Shown: positions 1 to 7,933 of the stretch, piece by piece
Position numbering within the stretch: the stretch's first letter is position 1
Layout: each line of letters opens with the position of its first letter
NCBI GenBank assembly: GCA_051252005.1
Contig: JBPOEZ010000006.1
Coordinates: 124,001-188,000 of the forward strand
Origin: JACOMS01 sp051252005
Lineage (GTDB): Bacteria; Pseudomonadota; Alphaproteobacteria; Caulobacterales; Maricaulaceae
Length of the DNA: 64,000 nucleotides
Direction of reading: 5' to 3'
The notes under the pieces: generated by a model
The model's input: only the letters and a program-made list of their open reading frames with translations
Database searches by the model: none
What the model was told of the DNA's origin: nothing
Program-made: the position numbers and the translations under genes

Positions 1-462
1 AATGATGAAGACGAGCAATACTGCAACGTGAGTGATATGGTAAATGATGCTATCAATATGTTCAGTCATTTGGAAGGAAGCGAGAGCGTGGATATCGTCA
101 GAGAATTTCAACTCAAGAAACCAATATCCACTAAAAAATTTAGACTTGAGGTCATCGTCAATAATTTAATATCAAATGCTATTAAGTACCAAGATCCGTC
201 AAAAGACCGCTCAGTCATCAAAATATCAACCTATGAAGAGAATGGAGCATTTGTTATTTCCATTGCAGATAATGGTTTGGGTATTGATAAGAAATTCCGC
301 CACCGCATTTTTAAAATGTTTGAGCGCTTTCATAAAAGTGACGTCAGCGGTTCTGGCGTTGGATTATACTTGGTGAAAACTAGCGCAGATGCCTTAGGCG
401 GTCGCATAGAGTACCAACCGCTCCGGGGAGGTTCTCGTTTTACGTTAAGGCTAGTACCCTAA
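1..462 (+). CDS. Sensor histidine kinase, C-terminal ATPase domain (5' end outside window)
   Basis: The reading frame is already open at base 1, so the real start lies upstream and only about 153 C-terminal residues are present. They form a HATPase_c (GHKL) domain: N box NNLISNAIKY, G1 box DNGLGID, F box region MFERFH and G2 box GSGVGLYLVK, ending in the usual GSRFTLRL strand. This is the ATP-binding part of a two-component kinase that phosphorylates its own dimerisation-domain histidine. The sensor and HisKA parts are not visible, so the signal is unknown. The stop (460-462) lies three bases before the presumed left end of an IS6-family remnant; the C-terminus looks natural, so the insertion seems to have spared the gene. 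Confidence 0.9.
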   Translation, partial: NDEDEQYCNVSDMVNDAINMFSHLEGSESVDIVREFQLKKPISTKKFRLEVIVNNLISNAIKYQDPSKDRSVIKISTYEENGAFVISIADNGLGIDKKFRHRIFKMFERFHKSDVSGSGVGLYLVKTSADALGGRIEYQPLRGGSRFTLRLVP

Positions 463-464
463 AT

Positions 465-1230
465 GGCTTTGTCACGTTAATTGCATTCAGCCTGTTTTCC
501 TGTATTTTGAGATTTTACTGGCACATCGATGCCGTCGCTATATTCCATTCAATATTGGCTTGATATTTGAACTTCCGGAGTGTGTTTCTAGAGATGAGGT
601 GGCATCGGTGATTGAACAGGTTGTAGATTTGTCCGTGCGCGGAGAGCGGTTTTGAGCGTTTCTAACCGATCTGAATCTCTGAAATTTTTGTTCTCTTCGC
701 CGGATAGGAACGTGTAAGCATTCTACACGATTGTTCTTTATTCCTCCCACGTCTTGCAAATTTTTCAGCCCCAAAACTTTGAGCACCGCTCCGTAAGACC
801 CAAGTCTATCCGTCACAATTTTCGTGGGTTTATACCCTGATTTTTCAGGAATTTTCGCAATAAACGTATGGCTGACTTGGTGTTGCGTCGGCTTTGAATG
901 ACAATGTCCAAAACGGTGCCTTCATCGTCGACGGCTCTCCAAAGATAGACCATTTTGCCAGCTATTTTCGTATAAACTTCGTCTAGATGCCAGATAAGTG
1001 AGGGCTCTTCAATGGTGGATTTAAACTTATCAACCCATCTTCGGATCGTTTCATATGAAACATTGACGCTGCGTTCGATCATGAGTTCCTTGACATAGCG
1101 GAAACTCAAGTTGAAGCGGGAATAGAGCCAAACAGCCCGTTTGATGTTGTCTGGATGGAAGCGGTGCCGTGTGTAAATTGGCGTTTTCATCGCTATGCCT
1201 TAGCGGAATGTCTGAAAACTGGCATTAACG
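465..1230 (-). mobile_element. IS6-family insertion sequence remnant
   Basis: The element carries a broken IS6/IS26-type transposase read on the minus strand. Its presumed left terminus begins GGCTTTGTCACGTTAAT at 465. The right side, read inward on the minus strand, starts with CGTTAAT (1230-1224), matching the inner part of that left terminus. The outer ten bases of the right inverted repeat are missing exactly where the IS66 element begins at 1231. The element is therefore truncated by its neighbour and probably cannot move by itself. The terminal repeats are inferred from this partial match, not from a known reference. Confidence 0.7.
515..1190 (-). pseudogene. IS6-family transposase, two frameshifts
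   Basis: The first part (1190 to 813) has the IS6 N-terminus and the first catalytic aspartate in the motif WHLDEVY, followed by YLWRAVDDEG and QSRRN. The frame then stops, and the protein continues in the -1 frame as VTDRLGSYGAV (second catalytic Asp). At about 645-650 a second -1 shift is needed to restore the C-terminus LSAHGQIYNLF, which ends at 515. Both breaks sit in AAAA runs (minus strand) and each is repaired by one extra A. The joined product would be about 225 residues, close to the family length of about 235. It is most likely a dead gene; homopolymer sequencing error or slippage expression cannot be excluded. Confidence 0.8.
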
Positions 1231-1250
1231 GTAAGCGTCCAGTTGTTGCA
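1231..1250 (+). repeat. IS66 terminal inverted repeat, left
   Basis: GTAAGCGTCCAGTTGTTGCA; its exact reverse complement lies at 3921-3940. It marks the tnpC-proximal end of the element. Confidence 0.92.
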
Positions 1251-1251
1251 C

Positions 1252-2784
1252 CTATTGAGTGCTTGACGCCCAGTTCCAGGGTAGGAGCTCATCGATTTGG
1301 CTAGCAGGGTGTCCATTTGTCATCCGTGTGAGGATGTCTGTGATGTAGGCGTGTGGCTCTATTTTGTTGAGTTTAGCGGTCTCGATCAGGGAACAGATAA
1401 CAGCCCAACGATGCCCGCCTTTATCACTGCCTGCAAACATGTGGTTCTTGCGGCCCAGAGCGACGGGCCGTATAGCGCGTTCCACAGGGTTGGTATCGAG
1501 TTCAATATGGCCATCGGCTACGAACCGACATAAGGCCGCCCATCTTCCAAGTGCATATTTGATAGCCCCGGCAAGTGTGCTGCTCGTTGAGATACGGGCG
1601 AGCTGTGCTTCCAGCCACGGCTTCATGTCCTCAATGATGGATCGTGCATATTTACGGCGCGTGTTTAGCCGAACGTCGGGCGATTGCCCACGCACAGACT
1701 TTTCTATTTTGTAGAGGAGAGCAATGCGGCTAAGCATCTCTTCCGCTATGGGCGAGCCCGTCGCTTGATGAACCTCATAGAACTTTCGCCGGGTATGGGC
1801 CCAATAGGCAGCCAAGTTTATCTCTGTCTTCGCTGCTAACGTTTCAAAACCCGCGTAGCCATCCACATGGAGCGTGCCCGTAAAGTCTTTCAAGTGAAGC
1901 TCCGGCCGCACGGCTTTTCTGTCCGGCGCATAATGATATAGCGCTATTGGCGGCGCGCGTTCGCCCCAGCCGCGCCCGTCTCTGACGTAAACCCAAAGGC
2001 GCCCCGTCTTAGTTCGGCCTCTACCCGGGTCGAGCACAGGGATCGTGGTATCATCCGCAAACAGATGGGTAGCCGTATTGATGTGATGCTGCAGCCTGTC
2101 ATGAAGCGTATCCAGCCACCAACAGGCGCTTCCCACCCAGTTCGCCAGCGTTGAACGGCCCAAGGCAACGCCTTGCCTCGCCAGAATCTGCGACTGGCGG
2201 TAGAGCGGTGTATGATCACAATATTTACTGATCAACACCTGGGCGATCAAAGCGGGCGTCGCCAAGCCTTTTGATATCACCCTTTCAGGTGCCGGGGCTT
2301 GATGGATAGATTCACACCCTTTGCAGGCTGTCTTTGGTCTGTGGATACGGATAACACGCAGCTTTGAAGGTATCCAATCAAGCATCTCACTGACGTGCTC
2401 ACCTGCACCGCGCAGCGCGCCGCCGCAATCAGGGCACGCATCATGGGCGGGGTCTAATACAATATCCTCGCGGGGAAGATGACTTGGCAGGCTACCACGG
2501 CTTGTATTGGGTTTGATGTTGGTATCAAGGGTGGCAGGCGCATCAGGCTCCTGCGCGATATGAGCGGCGTCGCTCATGAGGTCATCAAGAGCCAAAGATA
2601 TCTGGTCTGTATCTGTCTCCAACTGCTCAGAGCGCCGTCCGTATTGCGCTCTCCGCAAGCCTTTGATGATCTGCTGTAACCGATCAATCTCACCATCACG
2701 CTGCGATAAGCCTGTCGCCATATCCGTGACCAAACGCTGCAATAGCACCGGGTCTTGGGGCAAATCAGTGAGATCAATCTGCAT
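1252..2784 (-). CDS. tnpC: IS66-family transposase TnpC
   Basis: The 510-residue protein is the DDE transposase of the IS66 element. Visible parts in order: an N-terminal coiled-coil/leucine-zipper-like region (about residues 1-50), a zinc-finger region with CPDCGG and CKGC (about 115-160), the DDE core with ADDTTIPVL and VDGYAGF, and the family signature NPVERAIRPVALGRKNHMF followed by the C-terminal tail HAYITDILTRM. It is full length and has no frameshift, so the element may still be active if TnpA and TnpB are functional. The start lies 48 bases after tnpB. Its stop is almost inside the left inverted repeat, as usual for compact IS66 elements. Confidence 0.95.
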   Translation of the reverse strand: MQIDLTDLPQDPVLLQRLVTDMATGLSQRDGEIDRLQQIIKGLRRAQYGRRSEQLETDTDQISLALDDLMSDAAHIAQEPDAPATLDTNIKPNTSRGSLPSHLPREDIVLDPAHDACPDCGGALRGAGEHVSEMLDWIPSKLRVIRIHRPKTACKGCESIHQAPAPERVISKGLATPALIAQVLISKYCDHTPLYRQSQILARQGVALGRSTLANWVGSACWWLDTLHDRLQHHINTATHLFADDTTIPVLDPGRGRTKTGRLWVYVRDGRGWGERAPPIALYHYAPDRKAVRPELHLKDFTGTLHVDGYAGFETLAAKTEINLAAYWAHTRRKFYEVHQATGSPIAEEMLSRIALLYKIEKSVRGQSPDVRLNTRRKYARSIIEDMKPWLEAQLARISTSSTLAGAIKYALGRWAALCRFVADGHIELDTNPVERAIRPVALGRKNHMFAGSDKGGHRWAVICSLIETAKLNKIEPHAYITDILTRMTNGHPASQIDELLPWNWASSTQ

Positions 2785-2832
2785 GGTAATTCATACCACG
2801 TCAGGCTTATAACCCAAAGCGATAAGGCGTAT

Positions 2833-3183
2833 TTATCCGGCTTTAGCAGGCCTCCAAACTTGCCGGGGCACACGCCAATCAATGCCTTCAATGAGCATAG
2901 AAAGCTGAGCCGATGTTAAGGCGATACTCCCGCCGACTTCATGCGTCTTAGGCCAGACGAAGCCGCCTTGATCTAATCGTTTGGAGAACAGGCACATGCC
3001 ATTGCCATCCCAATAAAGGATCTTCACCAGATTAGCTTTCCCGCCGCGAAAGGCGAACAGATGACCTGAGAACGGATCCTGTTCCAAGACGGATTGAACC
3101 ATCATGGCCAGACCGTCGATACCTTTTCGCATGTCTGTTTTACCAACGGCCAGATGCACTCGCGTGCCCGCCGGGAGCATCAT
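2833..3183 (-). CDS. tnpB: IS66-family accessory protein TnpB (Orf2)
   Basis: The 116-residue protein has the IS66 Orf2 pattern: GKTDMRKGIDGLA near the N-terminus, FAFRGGKANLVKILYWDGNG in the middle and KRLDQGGFVWP. Orf2 is required for transposition of IS66-type elements but its biochemical role is not settled. The ATG overlaps the tnpA stop by four bases (ATGA), which implies translational coupling. The length is normal for the family and no damage is seen. Confidence 0.93.
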   Translation of the reverse strand: MMLPAGTRVHLAVGKTDMRKGIDGLAMMVQSVLEQDPFSGHLFAFRGGKANLVKILYWDGNGMCLFSKRLDQGGFVWPKTHEVGGSIALTSAQLSMLIEGIDWRVPRQVWRPAKAG

Positions 3184-3833
3184 GACGGGGCGCCTTCAAG
3201 CTGGCTTAGCAAAGCACTTACAGCTTTGGGATCCGTACCGACTGGGACGCGCATATGATGCCCACTCTTCAGAGTTATCTCTATGCCGGGCGCTGCAGGT
3301 GGGCGAACCGGCGCGAGGTCTGCTGTCTGCGAAGGCGTGGTAGCGGGGGCTTCGGCGTCAATAATTGTGACCAGAACGATGACGGGTTCCGGTTTCGGGC
3401 CATAGGCTTTCTTCCATTTGAACAGCAATCTTTTGGTGATGTCATACCGCTTAGCTACAGCCGAAACAGTTTCGCCGGGCCTTTCAATCTCTGCCACAAT
3501 ATTGCGCTTATCAGCCGAACTGAAGTAACGGCGTCCTGGCGGCGGAGACACCGATGGTGGCGGGATATAACCCGGAGAGACAGCTCCAATGTCCCTACTA
3601 GGCATATGCCTAGGCATCTGTCTAAGCGTGCACGAACGCCGATAAAGCAGTCTTTTTGGTGGAGGCGGCATCTCAGGCCTCAGCGTCGCACGCCAATTCC
3701 CAAACCGTTTCAGCGGCAGCTCATACACCTCACAATACTCCCGTTGGTTCATATCACTGTCTTGCCAGGCTAAAAGATGCCGAAACCAAAACTCGCGTAA
3801 ATCCATACGCTTACGGGGAGGAAGATGGGACAT
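3180..3833 (-). CDS. tnpA: IS66-family accessory protein TnpA (Orf1)
   Basis: A 217-residue protein. An upstream in-frame start at 3899 exists, but the ATG at 3833 is preceded by GGAG at good spacing and begins MSHLPPRKRMDLREFW, which looks like a natural N-terminus. The middle part (RRYFSSADKRNIVAEIERPG, then VAKRYDITKRLLFKWKK) is a helix-turn-helix of the IS3/IS66 TnpA type and probably binds the element ends. The C-terminus carries the ALLSQLEG tail often seen in Orf1. An extra proline/arginine-rich linker precedes the HTH and contains a perfect 16-bp DNA palindrome (3598-3613). Confidence 0.88.
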   Translation of the reverse strand: MSHLPPRKRMDLREFWFRHLLAWQDSDMNQREYCEVYELPLKRFGNWRATLRPEMPPPPKRLLYRRSCTLRQMPRHMPSRDIGAVSPGYIPPPSVSPPPGRRYFSSADKRNIVAEIERPGETVSAVAKRYDITKRLLFKWKKAYGPKPEPVIVLVTIIDAEAPATTPSQTADLAPVRPPAAPGIEITLKSGHHMRVPVGTDPKAVSALLSQLEGAPS

Positions 3834-3920
3834 AATGGGGACTCCGGCTAATACTGCCGCCAAAAAAACCGCAGTTTCATACCGGAATGAAAACCACATT
3901 CACGCTCAAAACCGCAAGAG

Positions 3921-3940
3921 TGCAACAACTGGACGCTTAC
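3921..3940 (-). repeat. IS66 terminal inverted repeat, right
   Basis: Exact reverse complement of 1231-1250; marks the tnpA-proximal end of the element. Confidence 0.92.
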
Positions 3941-3955
3941 TTCCATAATAATTCT

Positions 3956-4124
3956 TTCCCTGTTCCAAAATTCAAATTCCCTGTTAATTTTTGCAGGGAA
4001 TTTTGAAAATTACACAATGAATACAGTGCCTTACTGGAGAATATGTCGCTTATTTAGTCTTTTATTGCTCAAAAATAGAAGATTACCCTGTTAATTCCCT
4101 GTTAATTCCCTGTTTAACAGGGAA
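3956..4124 (+). repeat. TTCCCTGTT / CAGGGAA short repeat cluster
   Basis: Between the IS66 end and the HerA gene there are copies of TTCCCTGTT at 3956, 3977, 4095 and 4106, a fifth copy lacking the first T at 4084 (ACCCTGTTA), and the inverse CAGGGAA at 3994 and 4118. The last copy forms TTCCCTGTTTAACAGGGAA (4106-4124), with 9-bp arms around a single base. Copies at 4084, 4095 and 4106 are spaced 11 bp, about one helical turn. The surrounding 3941-4257 is AT-rich and has no gene. An operator, a replication- or integration-related site, or a dispersed intergenic repeat are all possible. I cannot choose between them. Confidence 0.7.
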
Positions 4125-4194
4125 ATCTATAGCTGAGACGAGTTCGGGCATGACTGAGCACACGACCACTTTTATCATATGTCTGTATTCACAG

Positions 4195-4227
4195 CGGAAG
4201 TTAGTAAGCCTTTGCTAACAACTTCCG
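4195..4227 (+). promoter_or_regulatory. Hairpin upstream of the HerA-like gene
   Basis: CGGAAGTT (4195-4202) and AACTTCCG (4220-4227) form perfect 8-bp arms, and the loop can pair further (GTTAG 4200-4204 with CTAAC 4215-4219). It ends 30 bases before the ATG, so it could be an operator or a 5' UTR hairpin. The function is not known. Confidence 0.4.
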
Positions 4228-4257
4228 GCCTATGATGTCCCGAATCGGGAATACTCC

Positions 4258-6180
4258 ATGCCAACACAACAAACACATGAAAAGCCTCTGTTTTCCGCGC
4301 CTGTGGGGAAGCCTGCAAAGGTGCAGAAGCAAGTAGAGGTTGGACGCGTTCTTTCCGTTGGCGCATCGAAAGCTTATGTCTCCATCAATAAATCGATTAT
4401 TCGTAATAATCTTCTGCATATGGCCCAGCTGGGAACCATTCTGAAAATTGTGACGCGTAGTTCAATCGTGGTGGCTATGGTATCCAGTCTTAAAATCGGA
4501 TCAGCCGATGATGAGGGACTGCACGATGGGTGTTTGGCGCATTTGGATATTTTAGGTGAAATCACGACAAATGCGACAACACGGAAAACGCAGTTTTATC
4601 GCGGCGTGAGAACGTTTCCGGTTTTGAATGAACCCGTTTTCAATATGTCCGCTGCTGATCTCGAAATTATTTTTAACCGTGAAAACGAACCCTGCATTGA
4701 AGTCGGGCGGTTGCATCAGGATAACTCCATTGTCGCGCGGGTCCGCACCAATGATCTGCTGTCCAAACATTTCGCCATATTAGGATCAACCGGGTCTGGT
4801 AAGTCTTGTACCGTGGCGCTTGTGATGCAGGCGATATTGACGGCTAACTCAAAGGCGCATGTCGTCTTGTTTGATCCGCATAATGAATATTCCAAAAGCT
4901 TTGGTGATATGGCGGCTGTCATTCGGAATGACCAACTTGATTTGCCGCTTTGGATGTTCAACTTTGAGGAAATAGTTGAACTCCTGACGAGTGAAATTCG
5001 CGATCAAGCACGCGAAGAACAAGAGGTCTTACATGATGTGATTCTTGCGGCTAAACGGCTCTATGAACGTACAGCCGCGCAGGGTAATGTTAGCTCTCAG
5101 GTCAAAATTCTAGATATTGAGAGCGAGCTGAACCGTTCAGGGTCACATATTTCACTTGATTCGCCCGTTCCATTCCGCATTCGTGATGTTCTTAAGTTGA
5201 TCAATCATGAAATGGGCAAGCTGGAGAATTCCAATAATTTGGCGCCTTATAAGCGGCTTATGCGTCGTGTAAACTCATTGTTGGCGGATCCGCGCTATCA
5301 ATTCGTTTTCCGTAATCAGGCCGCGCCTGCGCCGATAGAAGCTATCATCGGCACTATCTTTAGAATTCCCGTTAATAATAAACCGATCGCTATATTGGAC
5401 TTCTCAGGGATTCCCTCAGAGGCACTCAATATTGTGGTCTCTGTTGTAAGTCGCTTGGCATTTGATCTAGCCATGTGGAGCGAACGTAAGATCCCGATCT
5501 TGCTGGTTTGCGAAGAAGCGCACAGATATATCCCGAACGATTCGTCGTTGGGATTTGCCTCAACGCGCCGCGCTATTTCTCGAATCGCCAAAGAGGGACG
5601 GAAATACGGAGTGTCTCTCGCAATCATTTCGCAGCGACCCTCAGAGCTCGAACCATCGACTTTATCGCAGTGCAGTACGATTTTCTCTATGCGCCTTAGT
5701 AACGAGGTTGATCAAAACTTTGTCAGGGCTGCAGTGCCTGATGGCGCAGAAGAGCTTCTAGCGTTCCTACCGTCTCTGGGGACGGCAGAGGCTATGGTCT
5801 TCGGGGAAAGCGTGAATATGCCTATGCGGGTCATTTTGAATACGCTGGCCGAGGAATACAGGCCGCACAGCTCCAGTGCTCAGTTCACGGAATTATGGTC
5901 TGTTGATAAGGCCGATCCGCAATTTATGTCGCGTGTTTTTGAAAACTGGCGGCGTAGGAATATCCAGCAAGACGGTGATGCAGGGGGACGTCAACACGTT
6001 GCCCGCTCGCCTGATAATGAACGCCGCCGGTCTGAAATGGGAACGCCGCCTCCAGTTAATAGTGGCGGGGTTTCGCGTCAGGAGTTGAGACGGTCTTTGC
6101 CCGTGCAGACTGAACAACGTGGCCAATCTATCTCTGATGTAAAGAAAATTCTAAACGGCGCGTTCAATCGCGATCATTGA
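4258..6180 (+). CDS. HerA-family (DUF87) DNA translocase ATPase, orphan
   Basis: A 640-residue P-loop ATPase of the HerA/FtsK superfamily. The N-terminus (about 25-75) resembles the HAS-barrel that opens HerA proteins (GRVLSVGASKAYVSIN). Walker A is GSTGSGKS at 176-183, Walker B is ILLVCEEAH at 414-422, and a sensor-like ISQRPSEL follows at about 457. The last about 80 residues are polar and low in complexity, ending in a short conserved-looking helix SISDVKKILNGAF. HerA hexamers pump double-stranded DNA and normally work with a nuclease (NurA) or, in phage-defence systems, with Sir2, PLD or DUF4297 partners. No partner is next to it: upstream is an IS island and downstream a respiratory subunit gene. 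A housekeeping role or a defence system that lost its partner are both possible. Confidence 0.85.
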   Translation: MPTQQTHEKPLFSAPVGKPAKVQKQVEVGRVLSVGASKAYVSINKSIIRNNLLHMAQLGTILKIVTRSSIVVAMVSSLKIGSADDEGLHDGCLAHLDILGEITTNATTRKTQFYRGVRTFPVLNEPVFNMSAADLEIIFNRENEPCIEVGRLHQDNSIVARVRTNDLLSKHFAILGSTGSGKSCTVALVMQAILTANSKAHVVLFDPHNEYSKSFGDMAAVIRNDQLDLPLWMFNFEEIVELLTSEIRDQAREEQEVLHDVILAAKRLYERTAAQGNVSSQVKILDIESELNRSGSHISLDSPVPFRIRDVLKLINHEMGKLENSNNLAPYKRLMRRVNSLLADPRYQFVFRNQAAPAPIEAIIGTIFRIPVNNKPIAILDFSGIPSEALNIVVSVVSRLAFDLAMWSERKIPILLVCEEAHRYIPNDSSLGFASTRRAISRIAKEGRKYGVSLAIISQRPSELEPSTLSQCSTIFSMRLSNEVDQNFVRAAVPDGAEELLAFLPSLGTAEAMVFGESVNMPMRVILNTLAEEYRPHSSSAQFTELWSVDKADPQFMSRVFENWRRRNIQQDGDAGGRQHVARSPDNERRRSEMGTPPPVNSGGVSRQELRRSLPVQTEQRGQSISDVKKILNGAFNRDH

Positions 6181-6248
6181 TTTTTCGTTCTGATATTTAC
6201 ATCAAGCGATAAGCGGTTTATGCCAAGAAAAATTGTTTGGAGTTCTTA

Positions 6249-6554
6249 ATGTTAGCCAGAATTTATCAACCTGCACCCAATGCTATGCAATCGGGCCGGG
6301 CTGGCAGTCATGACTGGGTTCTTGAATTTGCACCGAAAAAATCTGGGCAGGTTGATCCTCTTACAGGGAACAAGCGTGCCACGGACATGCAGGCTCAGTT
6401 GGATCTGAAATTTGATGATTTGGAGTCGGCTGTAGCCTACGCGAAAGCCAATAATATTCCCCACCGGGTGATCAAGACAAAGACTGTGAAACGCGTTTCT
6501 CGGTCTTACGCTGATAATTTTTCGTTTGACCGCAAGCACCCTTGGACGCATTAA
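6249..6554 (+). CDS. ETC complex I accessory subunit (NDUFS4-type conserved region)
   Basis: A 101-residue protein of the alphaproteobacterial/mitochondrial family named ETC complex I subunit conserved region (PF04800), related to mitochondrial NDUFS4. The typical start ARIYQPAPNAMQSGRA and the core WVLEF and AVAYAKANNIPHRV are visible, ending in SFDRKHPWTH. It probably decorates the peripheral arm of NADH:quinone oxidoreductase. A TTG 12 bases upstream is in frame, but the ATG at 6249 has GGAG at ideal spacing and gives the family N-terminus. A tRNA gene follows 14 bases later, an arrangement I associate with alphaproteobacteria. Confidence 0.92.
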   Translation: MLARIYQPAPNAMQSGRAGSHDWVLEFAPKKSGQVDPLTGNKRATDMQAQLDLKFDDLESAVAYAKANNIPHRVIKTKTVKRVSRSYADNFSFDRKHPWTH

Positions 6555-6568
6555 GCAGCACTTTCTAA

Positions 6569-6645
6569 GGATCCATAGCTCAACCGGATAGAGCAGCCGC
6601 CTTCTAAGCGGCAGGTTGTAGGTTCGAGTCCTACTGGGTCTGCCA
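6569..6645 (+). tRNA. tRNA-Arg (anticodon TCT)
   Basis: A 77-base cloverleaf. The acceptor 5' GGATCCA pairs with TGGGTCT (two G-U pairs), the anticodon stem GCCGC/GCGGC holds the loop CTTCTAA with anticodon TCT (reads AGA/AGG), the T arm contains GTTCGAGTC, and a discriminator G is followed by an encoded CCA. No intron and no sign of an inserted element at its 3' end. Confidence 0.96.
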
Positions 6646-6651
6646 TCTCCC

Positions 6652-7929
6652 TTATTTAAAATGCGCGTCTAAAAACGCCAAAAACGCTGGCCAGTCCTCT
6701 TGGGTGACGCCGTGTGTTCCGGGCCGCATCCAAAAGGCGATGTCTGCGGCGGGCTGGTAGTCGGTGAGCGTTGCTTGCGATAGTCCTTTTCGTCCGAAGA
6801 GTTCGTAGACTGGAGAGGCGCCTTCAGCGGCTTTAAATGCGCCGTTAGGGTCAGACCAGACATCTCGCTTCGCGTTGCCCAGCAGGATAGGCCGAGGGGC
6901 TATCAATGCTAAAAGCTGGTGTTGATCTACGGGGAGGCCGCTTTCGTGCCCTGAATACCCCGCAAAAGCTCTGCTGAACCAAAAGGGGTAGCTTTGTGTT
7001 ATATCGGTGAGGGTTTCTCCTGGTTTGCCGCGGGTGAGGGATGCCCCGCCTGTGCCAGACTGATGGGCTATGACCCCGTCAATGTTCGGGTTTATAGCGG
7101 CGGCTAAAAGCGCTGACTTTCCAAAACGCGAATGACCATAAGCAATTTTTTCGGAGACGGCCTCGTCTTTGTCCAAATATGATGTGAGGAGAGAGAACTG
7201 CATGGCCCAAGCAGCTATAGCGCCTGAGCGTGTATTTTCGGGTTGATCCGCGAAGGCTGTATCGAGCACTATTTGGCCATCAGCGCGGCTGTCAGGGACA
7301 AATTTACTTGGGTAAACGACGGCCAAGGCGTAACCGTGGGCCATGATGCCCGCAATCGGCGGCGTGGTGATGTAACGGCCAAAAAAGTAAGTAAATATGC
7401 CTGAAAGGAAACTGTCGCCGCTGCATGAAAATGTTAGCGTTTCAGGCCTTGGAACTGCGGGGTGGGGGATGACATCGTGATTGGGGCAAAAGTTTTGCAT
7501 CATGATAATGGGGGCGGGGCCATCTACCTGCACAGGCCGTACTAATACCATGCCAAAATCACGGTGTGTATCTATGCCGTCTTTTAAGGTTTTAAATTGA
7601 TGAAACTCAAGCTTTGCGCTGCCGTCAAAATGCACGCCTTCGAGCTTGGTTACGTTTTGCAGGTCGAGTGATAGGCCGGCGTCCAAGCCGCCATATACCG
7701 TATTTGCAAAGTCATTTAAGATTTTCGGACGTTCCGTTTCCCATTGCGCAAGTGAGGCCGCATCAATCGAAGGGCGAGCGTCTGCGCCTATGGGCTTGTT
7801 TGACGCCGTTTTCATGAGCATGCGGGTTGAACTGCATGACGTAATCAGCAGTAAGAAAAGTAAGGCGGCGACGAATGCCCAAACCCGTTTCTTGCGCCAC
7901 ATTCTGCGAGGCTTTTTTTGAGCCGCCAT
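6652..7929 (-). CDS. CE15-like glucuronoyl esterase, predicted lipoprotein
   Basis: A 425-residue alpha/beta hydrolase. The N-terminus has a basic start, a hydrophobic helix (about 15-30) and a lipobox ending ITSC (Cys32), so it is probably a lipoprotein. The nucleophile motif GHSRFGK (Ser267) matches the G-[CH]-S-R-x-G-K signature of carbohydrate esterase family 15. It is followed by the family feature HQSGTGGASLTRGKPGET and a late catalytic-type histidine in RPGTHG (His406). CE15 enzymes cleave esters between lignin alcohols and glucuronic acid on xylan; the substrate here is unknown. It starts four bases after the metC stop and looks like the last gene of the sulfur operon, which is functionally unexpected. 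Confidence 0.82.
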   Translation of the reverse strand: MAAQKKPRRMWRKKRVWAFVAALLFLLLITSCSSTRMLMKTASNKPIGADARPSIDAASLAQWETERPKILNDFANTVYGGLDAGLSLDLQNVTKLEGVHFDGSAKLEFHQFKTLKDGIDTHRDFGMVLVRPVQVDGPAPIIMMQNFCPNHDVIPHPAVPRPETLTFSCSGDSFLSGIFTYFFGRYITTPPIAGIMAHGYALAVVYPSKFVPDSRADGQIVLDTAFADQPENTRSGAIAAWAMQFSLLTSYLDKDEAVSEKIAYGHSRFGKSALLAAAINPNIDGVIAHQSGTGGASLTRGKPGETLTDITQSYPFWFSRAFAGYSGHESGLPVDQHQLLALIAPRPILLGNAKRDVWSDPNGAFKAAEGASPVYELFGRKGLSQATLTDYQPAADIAFWMRPGTHGVTQEDWPAFLAFLDAHFK

Positions 7930-7933
7930 AGAG

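Larger units (their letters stand above)
1231..3940 (-). mobile_element. IS66-family insertion sequence, complete
   Basis: The element is bounded by perfect 20-bp inverted repeats at 1231-1250 and 3921-3940 that begin GTAAGCG, the typical IS66-family end. Inside are the three usual genes tnpA, tnpB and tnpC, in that transcriptional order on the minus strand and all intact. IS66 elements normally leave an 8-bp target duplication. Here the flanks are CATTAACG (1223-1230) and TTCCATAA (3941-3948) and do not match, so the element probably took part in a deletion or recombination after insertion. It interrupts the end of the IS6 remnant. Confidence 0.92.

Noticed and set aside
465..3940. Composite transposon or genomic island with cargo
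   Set aside because: Only two nested insertion sequences are present and no cargo gene lies between them.
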